A stretch of 64,000 nt of DNA from Terebella lapidaria (Eukaryota; Annelida; Polychaeta; Terebellida; Terebellidae): the NCBI GenBank assembly GCA_949152475.1, contig OX424568.1, positions 15,475,667-15,539,666 of the forward strand, given 5' to 3'. How positions within the stretch are numbered: position 1 is the first letter of the stretch; every line of letters begins with the position of its first letter. This document shows positions 1-7,932 of the stretch, piece after piece. A program made the position numbers and the translations under genes. The notes below the pieces were generated by a model, which worked only from the letters and a program-made list of their open reading frames with translations, made no database searches and was not told where the DNA came from.

Positions 1-1734
1 CATATTTTGAACTCTCTACGGCGATTAGTTTCGAAGTTACGGCCATTCATGTGAGTTTGACGTAATTATGACATCAGTTGTAGTCATTTCTATACTGCAA
101 ACTTACTGTGAATGGGTTTTTCTTCAATATGCATGTTAAAATCGTGTTTATATATGTTATATTATCACCTGACAAGATCATAATATCTTCAGATAATAAG
201 TTTCCTTCGATTTGTTGCCACAAAAACGTCAATTACGTCAAAATGGATATATCAATTGAGCTAAAAATTGACAGAGCATCACAGGCCGAATCCACATCGT
301 CTGCAGGTGTTAGGTCTACAGTAAATGTTATAAATTTGCACACCTGACACTCGAAAGACCTGAATGTCAGTCTGAAATCACGTTTGACGTCATTATGACG
401 TCAATAGACGTCCGATTCCAAAAATGACAACAGATTTGGAAAGTACTTTTGAAGACCTTCCAAATGAGCTACTACTCAATATATTCACAAAAGGTCGAGG
501 TCAAGGTCATTTTTGAGGTCAACTTTGACCTCAGGCGTCAGAGTCAATGATCACATTCAAGGTCACCTAAGAAAGGCCTTTCGATATGCTACAATATGCT
601 CCTAGTCTGAACTCTCTACGATGATTAGTTCCAAAGTTATGGTCATTTATGTGATTTTGACCTCTTCTTTGACCTTGACCTTGACCTTTGACCTTGGGTC
701 ACGAAAATTGTGCCTTGTCTGAGCATGAAAATATAGATTATACTCGAATATTTTAGTCACAATCGAACAAGAATTGTGGACACTATGGCCCTTTGAAATT
801 TCAAAAAATTTACGTTGATGACGTCACTGTGACGTCAATAAACGTCAAATTTGAATATTAATGGGAAAGTGTGTGTCAGGGGAAAAAGACCTTTCATTTG
901 ATATACTACTTGATATGTTTCAGTTAGTTTTAAAATTTGACCTTGAAGTTTTCCTCATGTGACCTCATTTTTCGGACCAAGTTCAAGGTCAATCATAAAA
1001 TTGACATATACGTCTAATTGTGATACCTCTTCTGAATGATATGGTTCAAATTTCATGAACCTAGGACGATTCCAACGGATGTTATTACCGAAACGTGTTT
1101 TTCTGGGATTTCGATGACCTTGACCTTGATCTTTGACCTTTGTACTTCAAGTCGTAGAGGTCAATGCTGTCAATATGCATACCAAGTTTCAAGGGATTCC
1201 ATACACTATTGACGATGTTACGGTCTTTTTAAATTTCGGAAATTTGACGTTTATGACGTCATTGTGACGTCAGTTTACGTCGCAGCACCAAAAATAAGAT
1301 ATCACTGGATTCAGGGGCTCAAGACCTTTCCAACAATATACTACTCGATATGCTGCGCCGAACTTCGTACTTGACCTTGACTTCGTCCTCAGGCGAACTT
1401 CTCAAGGTCAAGGTCAAAGGTCAAGGTCAAGGTCACGGAAGATAGAACTCGAGCATATCTATGATATGCACTTGATTTGAAGTCTCTACGATGATTAGAA
1501 CCAGAGTTGTAGCCACTTATGTGTTTTCAACGTTTTGCATGACCTTGACCTTGACCTTTAACCTAGAATCACCAAAATCGAACTTGACCTGCCCATTTTC
1601 CTACAGAATATGCACACCGACTTTGGAAAGATTCGATTAAGAAATGTGGACGCTAGAGTGCAAACAAACAAACAAACCAACAAACCCACAAACAGACCAA
1701 CATACTTGCCGAAATCGTAGATTCCGGCAAGTAA
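1..1734 (+). mobile_element. A1: A-type module, left end cut by window edge
   Basis: This is a non-coding A-type repeat module that enters from the left edge, so its 5' terminus is not seen. The body matches A2/A3 from their interior onward. It holds three copies of an internal repeat marked by paired CRE palindromes starting at 385, 819 and 1254 (spacing 434 and 435 bp). AGGTCA clusters occur near 493-511, at 1405-1435 (forward), and at 1540-1564 (reverse orientation). It then runs into a CAAA-rich tract and a terminal hairpin at 1705-1731 followed by TAA. No transposase, Rep or helicase frame is present, so it can only be non-autonomous. The Helitron2/Helentron-like class is inferred from the ends of related modules. 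It could also be a satellite module with no mobility of its own. Confidence 0.55.
1705..1731 (+). repeat. A1 terminal hairpin
   Basis: The left arm CTTGCCGAAATC pairs with the right arm GATTCCGGCAAG around the loop GTA, giving a 12-bp stem with one mismatch. It is preceded by GACCAACATA and followed by TAA, the frame seen at the ends of the other A modules and, in a changed form, at the B hairpin. A hairpin close to the 3' end is typical of Helitron-type elements; calling this the element's end is an inference. Confidence 0.75.
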
Positions 1735-1755
1735 CAAACGGAACTGACCAACATA

Positions 1756-1780
1756 GTTGTCGAATTTTCAATTCGTCAAC
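1756..1780 (+). repeat. B-unit hairpin (reference copy)
   Basis: The arms GTTGTCGAATT and AATTCGTCAAC flank the loop TTC, giving an 11-bp stem with one T-T mismatch. It occurs at +16 in every B unit. The preceding bases GACCAACATA match those before the A hairpins, so it is best read as the 3' end of the B family, displaced from its B body by any inserted A module. A5 carries a perfectly paired version of the same stem. Confidence 0.8.
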
Positions 1781-1895
1781 TAATAAAGCTTCGCAAGTAG
1801 AAGAGACCCTGCGTATATCCGTTTCATGTACAGGATCTTTGGTTTTTAGATGAATGGTGCTCCCTACGCATTTTCGTAAATGTCGATAGTGCTGA

Positions 1896-1903
1896 TATAA
1901 AAG
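1896..1903 (+). promoter_or_regulatory. TATA-box-like element in each B unit (reference copy)
   Basis: TATAAAAG lies at +156 of the B unit. It is followed by a short GC-rich inverted repeat (CTGGC, TC, GCCAG) and an AT-rich stretch where a start site would be expected about 30 bp downstream. The same box is present in the B' units. AATAAA motifs downstream at +922, and at +42 of the next unit, would allow a short polyadenylated non-coding transcript. This is a sequence match only; no evidence of transcription is available. Confidence 0.35.
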
Positions 1904-2319
1904 AGCCCCTGGCTCGCCAGAGATTGTATTTAAACAAGAGTTTTAGGCTTTGTTATATCACTTGTGCATTACTGAGTTAGAAAACCACAGAAATGTTGCT
2001 TTAGATCAGTATTCAGATGCATACAAGGTATATTGTATTACTACGCGACCGAGTGTTGACATTAGAGACGGTACATGTGCACAGGGGGTAATCGTTTCCA
2101 CATCTTATTGAGTTGTAAACGGGCTGACGAACAGATTTACCCCAGGTCTCTTTAAGTCTTGATATCTCAGCGAGTTTTCAAGTTATTTTGAACATGAAAA
2201 ATGCACCTTAAACTAGAAATAACACCGCATTTTTCCACAAAACAGCTTCAAAATTCAATGTTCAATGATTTTTTGAAAATTGGATCCAGAGGAAAAATAA
2301 ATGTATCCATAAAACCCGG

Positions 2320-2504
2320 AATCCGGATCCGATCCGGATGAAATTTTGTCAGTTTATGGACCATGATAGTCCGCCACTTTGTAGGAAAAATCAAGCTGAA
2401 ATATGCACAATAGACCGAAATATAATATAAAATATAAGTTAAATGGAGTTTTCAATGTTAAATTCAAATAGCTGTCAAATCCGTAATCCGGGTCCGATCC
2501 GGGT
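2320..2504 (+). repeat. Pair of direct-repeat motifs 165 bp apart in B
   Basis: At 2320-2339 the motif holds TCCGGAT twice, separated by CCGA. At 2485-2504 the same motif reads TCCGGGT twice, separated by CCGA. Starts are 165 bp apart, and the sequence just after each copy is weakly similar, suggesting an old internal duplication of about 165 bp. B' has a single motif and is shorter by about this amount once microsatellite length is allowed for. Confidence 0.65.
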
Positions 2505-2647
2505 CAAAATTATAATGTGTGTATAGGATGTCATTCTACACATGTGACTAAAATTTCAAGAGAATTCATTGAAAATTGAACGAGTTATGAATTTTTGAAA
2601 AATCGCCCCATGTTAAAGATAGGGATTTTTCGAGTTTTCAAGAATTT

Positions 2648-2663
2648 TTGATGACGTCATCAA
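2648..2663. promoter_or_regulatory. 16-bp CRE palindrome in each B unit (reference copy)
   Basis: TTGATGACGTCATCAA is a perfect palindrome centred on TGACGTCA, the full cAMP-response element bound by CREB/ATF-type bZIP proteins. It is at +908 in B units and is kept in B'. An AATAAA begins within its right edge at 2662. Conservation among copies reflects the general homogeneity of the array, so binding is not implied. Confidence 0.5.
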
Positions 2664-2766
2664 TAAACCGATTTTCTTCAAAAACTTTCGGTGTCCTTCC
2701 TGGGTGAATACCTACCTATCAGAAAAATTTGGTGATGCTCGCACTAAAACTGTGGCCTGTAACGTG

Positions 2767-2770
<4 letters not shown>

Positions 2771-2816
<46 letters not shown>

Positions 2817-2819
2817 AAC
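2771..2819 (+). repeat. (CAGA)10(CAAA)2 microsatellite of reference B unit
   Basis: Ten CAGA copies are followed by two CAAA copies and C, directly abutting the left end of A2 at 2820. Intact B-B junctions carry three CAAA copies before CGGAACTGACC. The third copy is found on the far side of the inserted modules. Confidence 0.9.
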
Positions 2820-4899
2820 GAGAGCCCATAGGGCACACACTTGCCGGAACCAAAATATATGTCATATGCCAATGACATGACATATGGATTTGAACAAATT
2901 GACTAAAATTTCTTCCCTACTTACTACGTTTACTTACTTACTTTACTTCATTTTACTTTAGTTTACTTCACAAACTACTCTTACTATCAATGTTACCTCA
3001 TTGAACGTCACAGCACCAAAAATAAGACATCAATGGACTCAGGAGACCAAGAACTTTCTAACGGTATACTACTCGATATGATGAGCTGAACTTCGTACTT
3101 GACCTCGATATTGAGCTCATCACAAAGTCTCAAAAACAATGTCAAACGTCATATTCAAAGTCAAATAAGAAAGGCTTCTCAATATGCTGCAATATGGTCA
3201 TAGTTTGAACTCTCTACGGCGATTAGTTTCGAAGTTACTGCCATTTATGTGATTTTCACGTGATTATGACATCAATTGTGATCATTTCTATGCTGCAAAC
3301 TTACTGTGAATGGATTTTTCTTTAATATGCATGTTAAAATCGTGTTTATATATGTTATAGTATCACCAGACAAGATCATAATAGCTTCAGATAATAAGTT
3401 TCCCTTGAAATTGTATCGATTTGTTGCCACAAAAACGTCAATTACGTCAAAATAGATATATCAATTGAGCTAAAAATTGACAGAGCATCACAGGCCGAAT
3501 CCACATCGTCTGCAGGTGTTAGATCTGCAGTAAATGTTATAAGTTTACACACCTGACACTTAAAAGACCTGAATGTCAGTCTGGAATCACGTTTGACGTC
3601 ATTATGACGTCAATAGACGTCCGATTCTAAAAATGACAACAGATTTGAAAAGTAATTTCGAAGACCTTTCAAATGAGCTACTACTCGATATATTCACAAA
3701 AGGTCAAGGTCAAGGTCATTTTTGAGGTCAACTTTGACCTCAGGCGTCATAGTCAATGGTCACATTGAAGGTCACCTAAGAAAGGCCTTTTGATATGCTA
3801 CAATATGATCCTAGTCTGAACTCTCTACGACGATTAGTTCCGAAGTTATGGTCAATTATGTGATTTTGATCTTTTCTTTGACCTTGACCTTTACCTTTGA
3901 CCTTGGGTCATGAAGATTGTGCATTGCCTGAGCATGGAAATATATATTATACTTGGATATTTTAGTCACAATCGAACAAGAATTGTGGACACTATGGCCT
4001 TTTGAAATTTCAAAAAATTGACGTTGATGACGTCATTGTGACGTCAATAAACGTCAAATCTGAATATTAATGGGATAGTGTGTGTCAGGGTATAAAGACC
4101 TTCCATTTGATATAGTAATTGATAGGTTTCAGTTAGTTTGGAAATTTGACCTTGAGGTTTTCCTCATGTGACCTCATTTTTCCGACCAAGTTCAAGGTCA
4201 ATCATGAAATTGACATATACGTCTGATTGCCATACCTCTTCTGAATGATATGGTTCAAATTTCATGAACCTACGACGATTCCAACAGATGTTATTACCGG
4301 AAACGCGTTTTTCTGGGATTTCGATGACCTTGACCTTGACCTTCGACCTTTGTACTTCAAGTCGTAGAGGTCAATGATGTCAATATGCATATCAAGTTTC
4401 AATGGATTCCATACACTATTAACGATATTATGGCCTTTTGAAATTTCGGAAATTTGACGTTTATGACGTCATTGTGACGTCAGTTTACGTCGCAGCGCCA
4501 AAAATAAGATATCACTGGAATCAGGGGCCCAAGACCTTTCCAACGATATACTACTCGATATGGTGCGCTGAACTTCGTACTTGACCTTGACTTCGACCTT
4601 AGGCGAACTTCTCAAGGTCAAGGTTAAAGTTCAAGATCAAGGTCACGGAAGATAGAACTCGAGTATATCTACAATATGCACTTAATTTGAAGTCTCTACG
4701 ACGATTAGAACCGGAGTTATGGCCACTTATGTGTTTTCGACGTTTTGCATGACCTTGACCTTGGCCTTTGACCTAGAATCACCAAAATCAAACCCGACCT
4801 GCCCGTTATCCTACAGAATAAGCACACCAACTTTGGAAGGATTCCAGTGAGAAATGTGGACGCTAGAGTGCGAACAAACAAACAAACAAACAAACAAAC
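2820..4899 (+). mobile_element. A2: A-type module with intact 5' terminus, no 3' hairpin
   Basis: The left end is GAGAGCCC. A GCCC-ATA-GGGC stem-loop lies at 2824-2834 and the address CTTGCCGGAA at 2840. Next come an inverted repeat (ATATGTCAT 2857-2865, ATGACATAT 2877-2885) and a degenerate TTAC-rich tract (about 2917-2985). The body then carries the CRE-marked repeats and AGGTCA clusters. It ends in a CAAA tract at about 4872-4899, where A3 starts at once, so the terminal hairpin expected for the family is missing here. A2 differs from A3 at scattered bases, while A3 and A4 look identical; A2 is therefore the older copy. A3 probably inserted into the CAAA tract of A2 or recombined with it. 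No coding capacity. Confidence 0.6.
2857..2885. repeat. Inverted repeat near A-module left end
   Basis: ATATGTCAT and ATGACATAT form a perfect 9-bp inverted repeat with an 11-bp spacer. It recurs at the same offset in A3 (4937-4965), A4 and their second copies, but not in A5 or A6. Its role is unknown. Confidence 0.7.
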
Positions 4900-5672
4900 G
4901 AGAGCCCATAGGGCACACACTTGCCGGAACCAAAATATATGTCATATGCCAATGACATGACATATGGATTTGAACAAATTGACTAAAATTTCTTCCCTAC
5001 TTACTACGTTTACTTACTTACTTTACTTCATTTTACTTTAGTTTACTTCACAAACTACTCTTACTATCAATGTTACCTCATTGAACGTCACAGCACCAAA
5101 AATAAGACATCAATGGACTCAGGAGACCAAGAACTTTCTAACGGTATACTACTCGATATGATGAGCTGAACTTCGTACTTGACCTCGATATTGAGCTCAT
5201 CACAAAGTCTCAAAAACAATGTCAAATGTCATATTCAAGTCAAATAAGAAAGGCTTCTCAATATGCTGCAATATGGTCATAGTTTGAACTCTCTACGGCG
5301 ATTAGTTTCGAAGTTACTACCATTTATGTGATTTTCAAGTGATTATGACGTCATTTGTGATCATTTCTATGCTGCAAACTTACTGTGAATGGATTTTTCT
5401 TTAATATGCATGTTAAAATCGTGTTTATATATGTTATATTATCACCAGACAAGATTATAATATCTTCAGATAATAAGTTTCCTTTGAAATTTTATCGATT
5501 TGTTGCCACAAAAACGTCAATTACGTCAAAATAGATATATCAATTGAGCTAAAAATTGACAGAGCATCACAGGCCGAATCCACATCGTCTGCAGGTGTTA
5601 GATCTGCAGTAAATGTTATAAGTTTACACACCTGACACTTAAAAGACCTGAATGTCAGTCTGGAATCACGTT

Positions 5673-6561
5673 TGACGTCATTATGACGTCTATAGACGTC
5701 CGATTCCAAAAATGACAACAAATTTGAAAAGTACTTTCGAAGACCTTTCAAATGAGCTACTACTCGATATATTCACAAAAGGTCAAGGTCAAGGTCATTT
5801 TTGAGGTCAACTTTGACCTCAGGCGTCATAGTCAATGGTCACATTGAAGGTCACCTAAGAAAGGCCTTTTGATATGCTACAATATGATCCTAGTCTGAAC
5901 TCTCTACGACGATTAGTTCCGAAGTTATTGTCAATTATGTGATTTTGACCTTTTCTTTGACCTTGACCTTTACCTTTGACCTTGGGTCATGAAGATTGTG
6001 CATTGCCTGAGCATGGAAATATATATTATACTTGGATATTTTAGTCACAATCGAACAAGAATTGTGGACACTATGGCCTTTTGAAATTTCAAAAAATTGA
6101 CGTTGATGACGTCATTGTGACGTCAATAAACGTCAAATCTGAATATTAATGAGATAGTGTGTGTCAGGGTATAAAGACCTTCCATTTGATATACTAATTG
6201 ATAGGTTTCAGTTAGTTTGGAAATTTGACCTTGAGGTTTTCCTCATGTGACCTCATTTTCCCGACCAGGTTCAAGGTCAATCATGAAATTGACATATACG
6301 TCTGATTGCCATACCTCTTCTGAATGATATGGTTCAAATTTCATGAACCTACGACGATTCCAACAGATGTTATTACCGGAAACGCGTTTTTCTGGGATTT
6401 CGATGACCTTGACCTTGACCTTTGACCTTTGTACTTCAAGTCGTAGAGGTCAATGATGTCAATATGCATATCAAGTTTCAATGGATTCCATACACTATTA
6501 ACGATATTATGGCCTTTTGAAATTTCGGAAATTTTACGTTTATGACGTCATTGTGACGTCA
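5673..6561 (+). repeat. Degenerate 434-436 bp internal repeats of A3
   Basis: Anchors at 5673, 6107 and 6543 each hold two CRE cores starting 11 bp apart. Each is followed by similar text on the theme AAGACCTTTC then TACTACTCGATAT then TTGACC. The same periodicity is seen in A1 (385, 819, 1254) and A5 (16505, 16940, 17376). The copies are strongly diverged from each other within a module but each is conserved between modules, so the internal duplication predates the spread of the A family. Confidence 0.65.
5803..5820. promoter_or_regulatory. Palindromic AGGTCA element in A3
   Basis: GAGGTCAA and TTGACCTC are perfect inverted copies around CT, which places two AGGTCA half-sites head to head with a 4-bp spacer. 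Just upstream, at 5780-5797, are three direct AGGTCA half-sites with no spacer. The same arrangement is at 515-532 in A1. AGGTCA is the standard half-site of nuclear receptors; binding is not shown. Confidence 0.35.
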
Positions 6562-6828
6562 GTTTACGTCGCAGCGCCAAAAATAAGATATCACTGGAAT
6601 CAGGGGCCCAAGACCTTTCCAACGATATACTACTCGATATGGTGCGCTGAACTTCGTACTTGACCTTGACTTCGACCTCAGGCGAACTTCTCAAGGTCAA
6701 GGTTAAAGTTCAAGGTCAAGGTCACGGAAGATAGAACTCGAGTATATCTACAATATGCACTTAATTTGAAGTCTCTACGACGATTAGAACCGGAGTTATG
6801 GCCACTTATGTGTTTTCGACGTTTTGCA

Positions 6829-6853
6829 TGACCTTGACCTTGACCTTTGACCT
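6829..6853 (-). promoter_or_regulatory. Cluster of four AGGTCA half-sites (reverse strand) in A3
   Basis: Four TGACCT hexamers lie in direct repeat with spacings 0, 0 and 1, so the last pair is a DR1 arrangement of the kind bound by RXR/HNF4/COUP-type receptors. TCAAGGTCA, the extended half-site of SF-1/ERR-type receptors, is also present on the reverse strand. Opposed forward clusters lie about 100 bp upstream. Sequence match only. Confidence 0.35.
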
Positions 6854-6993
6854 AGAATCACCAAAATCAAACCCGACCTGCCCATTATCCTAGAGAATAC
6901 GCACACCAAGTTTGGAAGAAATCGGGTCAGAAATGTGGACGCTAGAGTGCGAACAAACAAACAAACAAACAAATCCACAAACAGACCAACATA

Positions 6994-7020
6994 CTTGCCG
7001 AAATCGAAGATTCCGGCAAG
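6994..7020 (+). repeat. A3 terminal hairpin
   Basis: The arms CTTGCCGAAATC and GATTCCGGCAAG flank the loop GAA, giving a 12-bp stem with one mismatch. It is preceded by GACCAACATA and followed by TAA. The innermost pair is C-G here and T-A in A6. Confidence 0.75.
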
Positions 7021-7028
7021 TAACAAAC

Positions 7029-7932
7029 GGAACTGACCAACATAGTTGTCGAATTTTCAATTCGTCAACTAATAAAGCTCCGCAAGTAGAAGAGACCCTG
7101 CGTATATCCGTTTCATGTACAGGATCTTTGGTTTTTAGATGAATGGTGCTCCCTACGCGTTTTCGTCACCCCCGATAGTGCTGATATAAAAGATCCCCTC
7201 GCTTGCCACAGATTGTATTTAGACAAGGGTTTTAGGCTTTGTTACATCACTTGTGCATCACTGAGTTGGAAAACCACAGAAATGTTGCTTTAGACCAGTA
7301 TTCAGATGCATACAAGGTATATTGTATTACTACGCTACCGAGTGTTGATATTAGAGACGGTACGTGTGCACAGGGGGTAATCGTTTCCACATCATATTGA
7401 ATTGTGAACGGGCTGACCAACAGTTTTACCCCAGGTCTCTTTAAGTCTTAATATCTCAGCGAGTTTTCAAGTTATTTTGAAAATAAAAAGTGCACCTTAA
7501 ACTAGAAATAACACTGCATTTTTCTACATAAACAGCTTCAAAATTCAATATCCAATGATTTTTTAAAAATTGGATCCAGAAGAAAATGAAATGTATCCGT
7601 AGAATCCGGAATCCGGATCCGATCCGGATCAAACTTGCAATGTCTGTAGAGGTTGTCATTCTACACATGTGACTAAAATTTCAAGAGAATTCAATAAAAA
7701 TTAAACGAGTTATGAATTTTTGAAAAATCGCCCCATGTTAAAGATAGGGATTTTTCGAGTTTTCAAGAATTTTTGATGACGTCATCAATAAACCGATTTT
7801 CTTCAAAAACTTTCGGTGTCCTTCCTGGGTGAATACCTACCTATCAGAAAAATTTCGTGATGCTCGCACTAAAACTGTGGCCTGTATCGTGCAAACAGAC
7901 AGACAGACAGACAGACAAACAAACAAACAAAC
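7029..7932 (+). repeat. B': short B variant (904 bp)
   Basis: It aligns with the B unit along its whole length but has many single-base differences and lacks about 165 bp between the two TCCGGAT-type motifs. It keeps the B hairpin, the TATA-like box and the CRE palindrome. The tract has 5 CAGA and 4 CAAA copies and then meets A4. It is either the state before an internal duplication in B, or a deletion by recombination between the two motifs. The divergence of B' from the near-identical B units suggests an older lineage that escaped array homogenisation. Confidence 0.75.

Larger units (their letters stand above)
1740..2819 (+). repeat. Reference B unit (1080 bp satellite-like monomer)
   Basis: This single B unit lies between A1 and A2 and serves as the reference for the arrays. 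Offsets from its first base (GGAACTGACC) are: imperfect hairpin +16 to +40, AATAAA +42, TATA-like TATAAAAG +156, two TCCGGAT/TCCGGGT direct-repeat motifs at +580 and +745, 16-bp CRE palindrome +908, second AATAAA +922, and (CAGA)n from +1031 followed by CAAA copies. It has no meaningful open frame. This copy has 10 CAGA and only 2 CAAA, because A2 begins inside the CAAA tract. The last 100 bp or so (TTTGGTGATG, then AAAACTGTGGCCTGTAACGT, then CAGA) is shared with the A5 right end, which links B to the A modules. Confidence 0.85.
4900..7023 (+). mobile_element. A3: complete A-type module
   Basis: A full-length module of about 2.1 kb. The 5' terminus matches A2 (GAG, GC stem-loop, address CTTGCCGGAA at 4920). 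The inverted repeat is at 4937-4965 and is followed by a TTAC-rich stretch. Three internal repeats carry CRE pairs at 5673, 6107 and 6543 (the first pair has one altered core). AGGTCA clusters are at 5780-5797 and near 6690-6722, with the opposed TGACCT cluster at 6829-6853. It ends with a CAAA tract, the terminal hairpin at 6994-7020, and TAA. No protein is encoded. CAAACGG and the B hairpin follow immediately, so A3 lies inside what was the CAAA tract of a B or A unit. Confidence 0.65.

Noticed and set aside
1782-1787. AATAAA at the start of each B unit as a genuine terminator for upstream modules
   Set aside because: A hexamer in AT-rich DNA is expected often by chance. Without transcript ends it is only mentioned as part of the B-unit layout.
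2815-2820. CAAAC on both sides of A modules as a target-site duplication
   Set aside because: Empty B-B junctions already have three CAAA copies, and filled sites have two on the left plus one on the right. The count is not increased, so a duplication is not required, although slippage in the tract could hide one.
2917-2985. TTAC-rich tract in A2-A4 as a functional element
   Set aside because: It is a degenerate tetranucleotide-like stretch with no symmetry or known site; simple-sequence origin is enough.
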